A stretch of 64,000 nucleotides of DNA from Symbiodinium natans. Its lineage: Eukaryota; Sar; Dinophyceae; Suessiales; Symbiodiniaceae. The stretch lies in the NCBI GenBank assembly GCA_905221605.1, contig CAJNDS010002783.1, positions 48,501-112,500 on the forward strand, written 5' to 3'. How positions within the stretch are numbered: the stretch's first letter is position 1; the number at the start of each line of letters is the position of its first letter. The notes below the pieces were generated by a model. It saw nothing but the letters and a program-made list of their open reading frames with translations, searched no databases and was not told the DNA's origin. Positions 43,260-54,103 of the stretch are shown piece by piece. Position numbers and translations under genes: made by a program.

Positions 43260-46200
43260 GTGGAAGGAGCTCTGGATCCAGCTGCGCTAGGGTTTCCTTT
43301 GCCGCCCGGAGGGCCCACAGCGCCCCCGGCTCCGCAGACAGTGCCCGGGCTTGGTCCGGGCGGCCCTCCACCGACCCCCACAGCCTTGGCAACCCCTGGT
43401 GGGCCCCCAGCGCCGCCAGCGCCCCCCAACTTCCAAGGCTTTCCTGGCCTGCCCGGCGGACCACCAGGAGGACCCCCCGGCCCAGGCCTCCCCAACAACC
43501 TTCTACCCCCAGGCCTCGCAGGCCTCGCGATGCCAAAAGGTCTTGGCTTTCCAGGGGCACCAGGCCTCGCAGGCCTCCCGCCAGGGCTACAACTCCCTCC
43601 AGGCGCGAAGAGGGTGCACTCGATGGTGCGCTGTGGTGCATTGCACGAAGTCTGTATCGTCACTCTCTCTCTCTCTCTCTTTTTGGTGTGTGTGTGTGTG
43701 CACATGCTTGAGACTGGTTGGTTGCCTGTTGTGCCAAAAGTTGTTCACGAGAATCCCAAACTGGAATTCTGAAGCTTCTGGAGGAGTGCCGACTCCGCCC
43801 AAGGCCCCTGGCCTCCCGGGCTCTGCTCTTCCGCCGCCGCCACCGGGCATGGGTTTGGGAGGACTCCAGCTCCCACCTGGCATCGGCCCACCCCCAGCGC
43901 TGCCGAAGCTCCCCTTCCCCGGCATGCCCCCGCCCCCGAACTTGGACTCTGAGTCCCTGGCGCAGATGAGGCCCTGCGAGTTTCTTGTGGATGGGACAGG
44001 ATGGGACCCTCATACCCCTAGCTGCCTCGCATTCCTGCCAACAATTGTGGGTCTCTCTCTCTCTCTCTACATATATACATATATACATATATACATATAT
44101 ACATATATACATATATATATATATATATTGTATACAATACATATTATACAATATAGAACAGTAAATATGAACATATATACATATAATTATATAATAATAT
44201 ATCTATCTATATATATATATATACATGTATATGCAAATTTCGCATATATATATATATGTATATATAGATATATGCAAATTTCGCAGGTTCCAGCAGGTGG
44301 CGTCCGAGTACGAGCAGATCAAAAGTGCGGGGATCGATCCGCAGGTTGCAGAGCTGGCGGAGTACCATGGGCTAGGCCCCGGCGGCACTCCGCGTACATC
44401 ATGGTACCTCATTTTAACCCTAAACCCTAAACCCTAAACCCGAAACCCGAAACCCGAAATCCTAAACCCGAAACCCTAAACCCTAAACCCTGAACCCTAA
44501 ACCCTGATCTTCCTCCGGTTAGGCCCGGTTAGGCGAGGTTAGACATGCTGTTTGCCTCACCAGATGATCGCGCAACGCGTGCCCTCGACGAAGAGATGAA
44601 GAAGCGAAAAGAGACGCAGCTGGGCTGCACATGCTAGCCCTAATCCCTAAACCCTAAACCCTATAAACCCTAAGCCCTAAGCCCTAAGCCCTAAACCCTA
44701 AACCCAAGCCCTAAACCCTAAACCCTAAACCCTAAACCCTAAACCCTAAACCCTAAACCCTAAACCCTAAACCCTAAACCCTAAACCCTAAACCCTAAAC
44801 CCTAAACCCCGCCAGGGTCGGAGATCTTCGCGGAACTGAGGTTTGAGTCGGACCTGCAAGCTCTTTGGGTCGGCTTGGAAGGATCGAAGAATCCATCAGG
44901 AGCCTGAGGGTTTAGGGTTTAGGGTTTAGGGGCCAAAGAAGAGGCACAATAGAAGCACTTTAAAGAGAGCCCACCAGCTTTTATTTGTGCTTTCATGGCG
45001 TCTGGGAGAGGAATGCTGATGATGAAGTTGAAAGATATGCGCATGGGAACCTTCAAAGGCATGACGGCATTGAACAAGAAGGACCTGAGATGCGTTTCTC
45101 GCGAATGCATGCAGCTTTCATCGGAGTCGTCAGCTCAGCTCTAAGTGCCCCATGCTTGACCCGCGCCAGATCCAAGACTTCGCGAAGAGAAACCGTTTGG
45201 ATGCACAAGCTGCTGTGAAGCTGGCGGAGGTGTCATGGGTCTCTGTATGTTCCAAACCCTAAACCCTAAACCCTAAACCCTCAACCCTAAACCCTAAACC
45301 CTGAAGCCAGAGCTAGTTCTCATTCGCGTCTGATGTTTGCCATTTGCTCCCATCACCCCATGCGCTGGTTTTTGGTTGTGCTCACTGTGTCCCAAGACCA
45401 TCCTACCAGGGCCTTATAAATTGACGCGCAACTCAAGCGGCTCGTGTAGGTGATGGAAAATCGTGACGATGTGGACGGTGACCTCGCGAAGCTTGCCAAG
45501 CCACTCTGCGAGAACAAAGTTTACACTAACGAATAATGTACTCATGTACATATAATATAACATAACACACAATATCACATAATATAATATAATATAATAC
45601 AATATAGTATAATAACAGAAGAACCGAACAACCAAAGGTTGGGTGTTGTGTCGATATCAGCTACAAGCCACAAGGCATCTCGAGCGCTCCAACAAGCCTT
45701 CTTCCCTCGTCATGATGATGCTCCGCGACCTTCGAGAGGGAAAGCCCGTCAAGGAACTTCTGGGAAAGCGTCCGGGAGAAGGGTTGGGCGAAGTTGCAGA
45801 CCTACAGAGGTTATAGGTGAGGTGGCCCTTGGCGTAGGTAAGAGGTACGGGCAAAGCAATGCCAGGACCCTGAGTATGCAGCCGCCATTGGCAGCAAGGC
45901 GCTGCGGCTGACTTCCTGCATGCCTATTTCAGCTTTAGGGTTAAGGGTTTGGAGTTTAGGGTTTAGGGTTTAGTTTGTAGGGTTTGGGGTTGAGGGTGTG
46001 GCCTAGGAGGTCCTCCAAGGTAGTAGTTTCGGCTTTGTGTAGGATGCAGACTTGCCTTGCGAGCGGGCTTCCACCTAGAACATGAAAAGGCCCCGAGCAA
46101 GGGAATCGGGATATGCTGAGCGAGCCTAACCCCAAACGCAAACTCTTGAACTTTGCTTTCGGCTTGCGATGAAGCATTGGTCGCCGTGAGAGGGGTTCGT

Positions 46201-48632
46201 GATTACAGGATTTGCTGCTTAGGATGTCCTGCAAGGTGCACGAGCGTGAGCTCCGGCAGTCCATGAAGGACTGGTACCAAATTTCTGTCTTTCTGTCTTT
46301 CTGTCTTTATCTCTTTCTCTTTCTCTCTTTCTCTCTTTCTCTCTTTCTCTCTTTCTCTCTTTCTCTCTTTCTCTCTTTCTCTCTTTCTCTCTTTCTCTCT
46401 TTCTCTCTTTCTCTCTTTCTCTCTTTCTCTTTTTCTCTCTTTCTCTCTTTCTCTCTTTCTCTCTTTCTCTCTTTCTCTCTTTCTCTCTTTCTCTCTTTCT
46501 CTCTTTCTCTCTTTCTCTCTTTCTCTCTTTCTCTCTTTCTCTCTTTCTTTCTTTCTTTCTATCTCTCTCTGCCGCTTTTGTGCCCCAAATAGATAGATTC
46601 AATAGATTCCCCTTAAGGTGTTTCCGTCGGCGCGAATTTCAGGTGGGGGTGGGGGGAGAGGCGGGGTATTGTTATCACCACTCTTCTTACTATCATGACG
46701 ATTAGTACTATTATGCTGTTGTTACTATTGCTATTGCTATTGCTATTGCTATTGCTATTGTTATTGTTATTGTTATTGTTACTGTTATTTTTTAAACTCG
46801 CGATTCGTACTACGTAGTTATTACCGTCATGACTAATTACTATTTGTATTGTTATTCTTAATCATTTTCTTGCTACAACAATTATTACTACTATGCTGTT
46901 ACTACTATTCCTGTTGCCATTGCAGTTACTATTGCTTTCATTGCTATGGTTACTTGGATTATGCTTAGTAGCTATTCTTATCCTACACCCTAACCCTAAA
47001 CCCTAAACCCGAAACCCTAAACCCTAAACCCTATACCCTAAACCCTAAACATGGCTATTCTCACTCATTCTTCTGACTACGACCTTTGGTTCTGGGCAGG
47101 AGCGAGATCGAAGTCGGAGCCGGCAGAGGGGTGGCCGGGATGAGGCGCGAGGTGGCCGTCACGACAGGCCCGAGGGCCTTATGCGAGTGGATAGGGTTTA
47201 GGGTTTAGGGTTTAGGGTTTAGGGTTTAGGGTTTAGGGTTTAGGGTCTAGGGTTTAGGGTTCAGTGTTCAGTGCTTCGTGTTTAGTGTTTAGGGTGGAGC
47301 CCATACTTTTTTTACAAAGTGCACAAGAAAGCGACGATCTGCATTTTGCGTGTCCCAATTGTTGGTTCCATGATGGCCGCAAGTAGTTCCGAGTCCATGC
47401 TGCGCTTGGTGTTTGGGAGCTTTGCAGCACCCCTCAGAGTCCATGTTGTGCCATGAAAGCTGCAAGCTGCACTGCACTCCATAAGAGAACTTGAGACATG
47501 CGCGCTGCAGACACATGATGTGCATGAGCGCCAAAGACGCCTTTGCCAGGGACAGACGCGACCGTGATCGCATCTCGCCAGCAGTTCTTGTTGCAGTTGC
47601 GTCCAGCAGTTAGTTTGACGATGCTTCCAAGACCCTTTTACAGTCCGCAATCTCAGACATGGTGGAAACGGGGCAGCGGACCAACATCCCTGTTTTGTGC
47701 CTGTTCTCTGGCGCCAGTGCAGGCGATCGAGACCGTGGTGGGGATCGTGGTGGGGACCGTGGTGGGGACCGTGGGGATCGTGATCGTGATCGAGACCGCG
47801 ATCGCCGCGACCGTGGTGACGACAGACGCGAGCCTTGTCGCATTGATTGGGCTTTATGATCCTTTTGGGCTTCTGCTACCAAGGTGCGCGGCCTTCCATA
47901 CTCGGGGCTTGCAATTTCGGAGATCTCGATTTCCGTAAGGGGTCACCAATGCGTGGACACCGCCCAAACGCGCTCGCCCTTGCCTGGCATAGCTCCCAGG
48001 CCGATAATTTTCTACATGATCTCAAGATTTGCTTCCCACTTTGCGGAACAGCAACTAAACCCTAAACCCTAAAACTGTAAACCCCAAACCCTGGCACAGT
48101 ATACTTGGGGCCACCAAAGGCTATGATGGTCGCAATAGTACTAATAGGAATTTTGGAACAATTAGGAAATAGTAGTAATAGTGGAAACAATAGTAGTAAA
48201 ACAGATTACTGCACAAAATCATTGTAATAATAACAAGCATAGAAATAGTGGAAATGATAGTAACAATAATAGTAATCATAATCTCAACACTAGTAGTAGT
48301 ACCAACGGTAATACTAGTAATGATCGTAGTAATAGTACGAAGAGTGAAACCAGCAATAACAATGATAGCACAAAACGTAGTAACAGTAGCAATAGTAATA
48401 TCAGCAACAGCAGTAATTCTAGCAATGCTAGGAATAATCGGAAAGAAGAAGAATCGTGATCATACTAGAGGTAGTAGGAATCGGAATATTTATAATAGTA
48501 GTGATCATCGTCATGATAGCAGTAGGGACTGTAGGAATATTGCATAAGAATACCTTGTCCTTCTCCCAGGATAGAGGCGGCGGCGGTGGCGGTGGCGGTG
48601 GCGGCGGTGCACCCGACCGGGGTGATCGGTGA
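43260..48632 (+). CDS. Pro/Gly-rich protein with Arg/Asp (RGG/RD) tail, probably RNA-associated
   Basis: Exons: about 43262-43613 (LGFPLPPGGPTAPPAPQTVP...), about 43777-43970 (GLQLPPGIGPPPALPKLPFP, then DSESLAQM), 44286 to about 44395 (FQQVASEYEQIKSAGIDPQV), about 44564-44620 (ATRALDEEMKKRKETQLG), about 44817-44905 (EIFAELRFESDLQALWVGLE), 45144-45235 (MLDPRQIQDFAKRNRLDAQA), about 45450-45520 (ENRDDVDGDLAKLAKPLCEN), about 45680-45810 (LERSNKPSSLVMMMLRDLRE), 46220-46280 (CKVHERELRQSMKDWYQ), 47099-47190 (ERDRSRSRQRGGRDEARGGR), about 47718-47842 (DRDRGGDRGGDRGGDRGDRD) and 48570-48632 (Gly run, then stop TGA). The intron 43971-44285 is GC-AG by frame. The composition resembles SR/RGG-type RNA-processing factors, but no RNA-binding fold is identified. 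The exact start is unknown. Confidence 0.6.
46289..46562. repeat. (CTTTCTCT)n polypyrimidine tract
   Basis: About 270 bp of the octamer TTTCTCTC on the + strand with only minor changes, inside an intron of the RGG/RD gene. Both 126-127-codon open frames over it are artefacts. Confidence 0.97.
46680..46985. repeat. (TATTGC/TATTGT)n and degenerate ATT-rich intron sequence
   Basis: Hexamer TATTGC then TATTGT from about 46725 to 46790, with looser ATTACTA-type sequence on either side. No coding signal. Confidence 0.8.
48140..48545. repeat. Degenerate AATAGTA/AACAGTA trinucleotide-like intron sequence
   Basis: About 400 bp of AATAGTAATAG-type sequence gives Asn/Ser-rich and Val/Ile-rich open frames in parallel. 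It precedes the last exon of the RGG/RD gene and ends at its AG acceptor (48568-48569). Confidence 0.7.
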
Positions 48633-48691
48633 TGTGGAGCCTCGGCAGCCGGAGGATGGGAAACTATGGAAAAATCCATTCTTGTGACATG

Positions 48692-48780
48692 AGGGGTCTA
48701 CGAAAATGGGGGGGTACCCTTTTTGGGGGTCCCTTTAAAGGGATTCTTTTCTGTTTGGGGTGTAAAAGGGCCATGAAGGG
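48692..48780. mobile_element. Degenerate family-A-like inverted element
   Basis: GGGGTCTACGAAAATGGGGG, GGTACCCTTTTTGGGGGTCC and CTTTAAAGGGATTCTTTTCT echo the family-A interior. The right end is not clear. It lies after the RGG/RD gene stop. Confidence 0.35.
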
Positions 48781-48789
48781 GTGAGATTT

Positions 48790-50660
48790 TGTGAGATGTA
48801 TAAGCCCACCTGCAAGATTCGACCGGCAGTCGACCAAAGCTCGTCTTGTTTTGGTTCGTCACGAAGCAGCTGAGGAGCGGCATGAGTGGTGCTATGCTCT
48901 GAGGGCTACCACGATTCCGACCTTCAAGGTTTTTTTTTGTCCCCCTACAAGGCCCGCAGCTCTGGATCCTGACCAGTCTAAGACCTGAACGGAATGCATC
49001 GCAGTGCCTTGGCAATTGCATAGCATGAGCCAGTGGACCAGCAATCGAGGTAGCCTGGGCCCTCTGGAGTTGAAGAGCTCAGAAGAGCCAGCCAACGCCA
49101 ACAGTAGCAGTGGGAAGCCGGGATAGCAGCATTCCCAGCCATTCCCCGCAATGAGAATAAGAACGATGTAGCCATTGTTCCTGGCAAGAACCGGAACATC
49201 ATAATCCCTGAGGTTTGGAAAAGCAAGTGTGCTCCTGGTTGTTGTAAAACTGAAATTTGAGCGGCGCAAGTGATGTACAAAGCTCTGCTTCGTGCGGCTG
49301 AGCAGAGTCAGCTGAACTCCCGCAAGCCAGTCCAATCAGCCGTTCCAGCGCAGTTCTGCGAGCAGCAGCACGCACCACATTGGGTGTCAAGCCAGATGCT
49401 TTGTGGGAGATCATGCGAGCTTGGATATACGAGTTGGTATGAGAAGTAATGAGGCCGCGGTATGCACTACGCAAGCCATGATTCCATCCGGAAGGTGTGG
49501 AGTCTTATGCCATGCACATGCTTGGGAGCCAAAAAAGTGGTGCAAGGGTTTGGCGATGCAGGACTGTGCTCTCGTTTCAGCTGCTGTGGTGCATTTCACA
49601 TCTGGAGAAGCGACTTCTCGCAGCCTATGCCAGAGCCCGGGTTCAACAGTTCAGTGTGAAATGCCTAGTGTTCGCATGCACTGTATGATACCAAAGTCAC
49701 ACAAAGACTGACTTCCTGCAACAGTTCGTCATGAACTGAATCAGCAACAGCGACTACGATGATCAGCAGAACAGCACAGGCAGATGGCAGTTCGAAAGAT
49801 TGCGCACACCAACAATAGCTCATCATGCTGATTGCGAAGGGGCATTGTGAAAGTACTGCCGCCGCCTGCCTTGGATGGAGCTCTAGTGGCATCTGTCAAG
49901 AATTGTGATGCTTAGTGCCGGCCCGAGCTAGAGTGTGCGGCATTGATTGTAGCAGTTTCTTAGTTTAGCCTTACATGGCAGTGGGCTGTCTGCTCAAGCG
50001 GAGCTGTGCAAAAGCCTAAAGGGATGGGTCCGCTGTGCCATCTTCCCCTGCTCTTGACAGAAGGACAGCCGGACTTCACGCGGTTCGCTTGCAGCCATTC
50101 TTCGAGATAAAGTTCTTCACGTTCAAGACTTGGATCTGGACTCTTAGCAGCTTCGTCTGCGTTTAGATGCGGATTCGCAGCAGGGACCGCGGGGCCTTGA
50201 AAACATTCTTTGAGAAGCAAGAGACTCACCACACCAGACGATTCATCGAAGTCCTGTGTCATTCGAACCTAGTGTGGGCATTTAAATTTGGGGACCGCCC
50301 AAAACAGTATCCTCCTTCTAAAAGGCCTTCACCCCCCCGCCTCCAATCAGGGTACTTAGGTACTTCTCTATTCTGGAAAGCCACCATATACTCATCAAAG
50401 AGTCTTCTCTGAGACGCTCTGAGGCCAAAATGTCTGGAGCTGTCTTGGCAGAGATGCTGGAGAAGATGCGCGTGCGGCCGGAGCCATAGAACATCATCGA
50501 ACGTCCGAATGACCTTGAGATGTCTGCACCTATCGAGGGTGGTTTTCTTGTGATCCTTTTTGCAACCATGGAGCTCTACTGCAACAGCAGCCATTCCGAA
50601 TTTCGCACAACCCCCTGTCGCATGGCAGACCACCCTGCGTGTTGAGCAGGTCTTCAGGCT
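48790..50660. other. 1.9 kb without a supported gene
   Basis: Several open frames of 60-147 codons occur on both strands, none convincing. At 50425-50640 the + frame reads MSGAVLAEMLEKMRVRPEP, then TAG, then NIIERPNDLEMSAPIEGGFL in the same frame. The minus strand is also open here (50318-50569). This could be a decayed gene or unrecognised exons. No telomere arrays. Confidence 0.4.
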
Positions 50661-50679
50661 CAGGATTCTCGAATCCTTG

Positions 50680-50817
50680 TACCCTAAAGCCTAAAGCCTA
50701 AAGCCTAAAGCCTAAAGCCTAAAGCCTAAAGCCTAAAGCCTAAAGCCTAAAGCCTAAAGCCTAAAGCCTAAAGCCTAAAGCCTAAAGCCTAAAGCCTAAA
50801 CCCTAAACCCTAAACCC
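50680..50817. repeat. Heptamer array homogenised for CCTAAAG
   Basis: About sixteen consecutive CCTAAAG units (TTTAGGC on the other strand), then three normal CCCTAAA units. Another short block of the same variant occurs at about 24350-24388. Confidence 0.95.
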
Positions 50818-50857
50818 TTGTCATGAGGAGTTGGGTGATTGTGCGAGTCTTCTGCAC

Positions 50858-53800
50858 GTGCAGGGAAAGCGATGATGCTCGTACCGTGCTCAGCAAAAAA
50901 TTGCGGGGCCCCCAGAACCGCAGAAACCGGAGGAGTGCTTCCGCGAGTGGCCAGTCACCCCATCATAGCATTGGTCACTTCTCTAAATTGTGGGCCCTTC
51001 TGTTTGGGTGCCCTAAACATTCGGGGCCTCCTTGTAGTAGCAACCCCCAACAAAATCATAATGTAGAGAAGTGGGCATATAATATTGCTGATTAAGTCCT
51101 GGGCTCAGGTCATATGTCCTACGTCATGGAGCCAAACAACTTGATCTTCCCATTACCGACGGAGGAGCACCAGGGCACGATTCATAAGTTGGCCTTGCCT
51201 TGTGTACAGTCAACGTGCAGCGTGTTCTTCTGGATCTACAAGTTATGCAAGTTCGTTAAAACCCAAACCAGAACAACGAGCAAAGCAAAACCAACGCCAC
51301 AACAGATGTGCAGACACCACCCTTCGACGGACCCTCTAACTGATTTTGTCTGTAATCTTGTTTGTTTTGTTGTGCTGCTATTTTTTTGCTGCTTTTGGTT
51401 TTGGTGTGCCTTTTGGGTTTGAGGTTTTTGTGGGATCTTCTGTGGGCGCCAACGCTTCTCCGGGAAAGCAGGTCGCAGGTTCGTAGAGGAAAACATGACA
51501 GATACAAGAATAGAGGAATATAAGCATACTTAGGGTTTAGGGTTTAGGGTTTAGGGCTTAGGGTTTAGTAAGAATGTAAAAGTAGAACACCTCGCAGGCT
51601 TCGTGGCGCTGGCCGACCTACTGGCGATCGCGCCACTTTTCGGCGGCGTGAAGACGGAGGCACACGACTGCCATGACTGGCACTCTTCACTTTACTGACC
51701 TTATACAATAATCTAGCGAATTTTCTAGAATATGCTATTTTTCTCGCAATATACTAGTATAATAGAATGAAGAAGTACGAAAATGAAAAGTAAGAAAGTA
51801 CGACAATAATCGCATGCAATACAATAAGAAAATCAGACAACACGATAATCAGAAAATGAGATAACGAGAGAAGAAGATAGTAAGACAACAAGATAGTCAG
51901 ATAGTAAGATAGTAAGACAAAGAAGAAATATAAGTTGCCAAACAGGATAAGAAGTATAACAATGCAAACATGTAATCATATAACAATATACGGAAAATGT
52001 AACAATACAAGATAATCATACTAACAATTTAACAATACAGCAGTATCTTTTTCTTCTTTTTATAAAAATGCACTAACAGAACAATACAATGATATCAGCA
52101 AAATGCAATATCATAACATCATAATCATATGAAGTAGGGTTTATATTTCTTGTATCCCCAAAAGGACACCAGGTATATACAGTCACCAATACCTAAAAGG
52201 AACCTTATATATATATATATACACTCACCAAAAACAGAAATATATACCCTGCTTCATATAATAACATACTAACGTGCTAATATTTCCAATCCCTCCTCAA
52301 TTTGGGGCTTGGGGCCGAAGTGGTCTGAAGCAGCGCAAATGCGCATTGCTACGCATTGCTTTTGTCATGAGCTGCGAGCATGCCTCGTGCTGCACATTGC
52401 TCATCCTCAGGAGGGGGTTTCCGAAAATAGTGACCCCCAAAATAGACCCCCCAAGTAGTAGGATTCCCTTATCATCAGGAAACCCCCCCCCCCCCCCTCA
52501 TGCAGATTCCCTTATCATCAGGACCCCCCCCCCCATGCCCCATAAGGCACCCCTAAACCCTAAACCCTAAACCCTAAACCCTAAACCCTAAACCCTAAAC
52601 CCTAAACCCTAAACCCTTTATGTCGTAAAATTTCAGGATGTGTTGGAGGTGGTGGAGGCCTCGAACTCCGAGAAGCAGCGGCCCCTCGTGCATGTTTGCT
52701 TGTTTTCGCAGCCCGCGTGTCGGGCCCGAATCCGAGAAACATCCGAACCCTAAACCCTAAGCCCTAAACCCTAAGCCCTAAACCCTAAGCCCTAAACCCT
52801 AAACCCTAAACCCTAAACCCTAAACCCTAAACCCTAAACCCTAAACCCTAAACTCTAAACCCTAAACCCTAAACCCAACATCCGAAGACCCTTTCGTGAC
52901 AGGTACGAGTTGATGCAGCAAGATGAAAACTGGCTCATCAGGGCTACCACCAAGCACACCATGGAGGTCGCGAAGATTCGCAGGGTTTAGGGTTTAGGGT
53001 TTAGGGTTTAGGGTTTAGGGTTTAGGGTTTAGAGGGTTTAGGGTTTAGAGGGTTTAGGGTTTAGAGGGGAGGGTTGCAGGATTCAAGGAGCTGCCTCCCC
53101 CATCTTTGACTGCGTCATGCAAGGGCTTCACAGGTTGTTGCTTCTCGCTTTTGCTTTTTCTCCATGGCTTTTTGCTTCAATCCCCTAAACCCTAAACCCT
53201 AAACCCTAAACCCTAAACCCTAAACCCTAAACCCTAAACCCTAAACCCTAAACCCTAATTCTGGCAGAGTGTTGGAGGGCCCGTGGCTTGGTCAGGGCAT
53301 TCAGGCGCCGACAGCGAAGCCGAAGAAGTCGCCAAAGCGAGCGAGCAAGGCGTGGATCGAGTTGTACTATTTAGTATAAAATATATCATACATAATATAG
53401 AGATATATCATACATAATATAAAGATACATCATACATAATACATAATATAGAAATATATAAGACATAATACATAAGACATAATACATAGTACATAGTATA
53501 GAATATTATATATATATTCATAATAGTAGGTGTTGAGATGGTTTGGGTTTTCAGGCAAAGCACAAGGCTGTGCTGTCAGTCGGTGACTTCGCAAGTGCAC
53601 CCCCTAAACCCTAAACCCTAAACCCTGAACCCTGAACCCTAAACCCTAAACCCTAAGCCCTAAGCCCTAAGCCCTAAGCCCTAAGGCCGAAACCCTAACC
53701 CTAAACCCTAAACCCTAAATCCTAAACCCTAAGCCCTAAACCCTAAACCCTTAACCCTTAACCCTAAAGCTACTCTACTGAAACGCCTTGATCTCCGGCA

Positions 53801-54103
53801 CTTGTATTGACTTGAACGCACACGTGCGCGCACGCAGAGTGTCGGAGCATTGTTCCGGGTTGCTTCGCCCCAATTGTATGTCCTGAACGTAACAAGCATG
53901 GACTGTGGCTGTGCAGTCTCGATTCTAAGCCTAAACCCTAAACCCGAAACCCTAAACCCTAACCCTAAACCCTAAACCCTAGGCCCTAAGCCCTAAGCTC
54001 TAAACCCTAAAACCCCATGGGCCAGAAGACTGGCCAGGATCGGAGTGGGCGCTTCTTCCCCACCGACGAGGATGAGTTCTGCCAGACCTGGAGGCAGCAA
54101 CAC
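50858..54103 (+). CDS. tRNA 2'-phosphotransferase (Tpt1/KptA family)
   Basis: Tpt1/KptA removes the 2'-phosphate left at the splice junction of tRNAs by transferring it to NAD+. Exons: 51109-51161 (SYVLRHGAKQLDLPITD), 51598-51656 (GFVALADLLAIAPLFGGVKT), 52637-52680 (DVLEVVEASNSEKQ), 52903-52983 (RYELMQQDENWLIRATTKHT) and about 53080-53130 (IQGAASPIFDCVMQGLHR). These match the family order: S-xLRHxA with the active-site Arg-His, DGFV-L-DLL, and the WxIRAxxxHT NAD-site motif. Junctions D-G|F-V and Q-R|Y-E-L are in frame and give GA-AG (51162-51597), GA-AG (51657-52636) and GC-AG (52681-52902) introns. A possible first exon at 50858-50960 (SDDARTVLSKKLRGPQNRR) and later ones (53545-53600; terminal 54015-54103, GQKTGQDRSGRFFPTDEDEF, stop TAG) extend it. 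The C-terminal catalytic Arg region is not clearly seen. Confidence 0.8.
50971..51077. mobile_element. Inverted-repeat element, family D
   Basis: Starts TTGGTCACTTCTCTAAATTG and ends AATCATAATGTAGAGAAGTG. The interior GGGTGCCCTAAACATTCGGG is shared with 19148. It sits 30 bp upstream of the Tpt1 exon at 51109. Confidence 0.55.
51657..52636. other. Large Tpt1 intron with AT-rich and element sequence
   Basis: A 980-nt GA-AG intron. 51700-52260 is AT-rich with repeated GATAGTAAGA/ACAATA. 52413-52556 is a family-A element. 52551-52618 is a CCCTAAA array. No coding islands. Confidence 0.6.
52413..52556. mobile_element. Introner-like element, family A, with internal duplication and poly-C
   Basis: Starts GGGGGTTTCCGAAAATAGTG. 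The block GATTCCCTTATCATCAGGA is present twice (near 52461 and 52505), separated by a C run. The expected right end (TTTCGGAAACC) is replaced by CACCCCTAAACCC, where a telomere array begins. Confidence 0.6.

Noticed and set aside
43351-44430. 359-codon single + open frame
   Set aside because: It runs through a (CT)n(GT)n tract and a long AT microsatellite and shifts away from the Pro/Gly frame. The exon model with a GC-AG intron at 43971-44285 explains the coding parts better.
46212-46602. 126-127-codon frames on both strands
   Set aside because: Translations of a TTTCTCTC repeat only.
50425-50640. Possible decayed gene: two in-frame + segments split by TAG (MSGAVLAEMLEKMRVRPEP; EMSAPIEGGFLVILFATMEL)
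   Set aside because: Only a vague likeness to ER-vesicle membrane proteins. The minus strand is equally open, so no call is possible.
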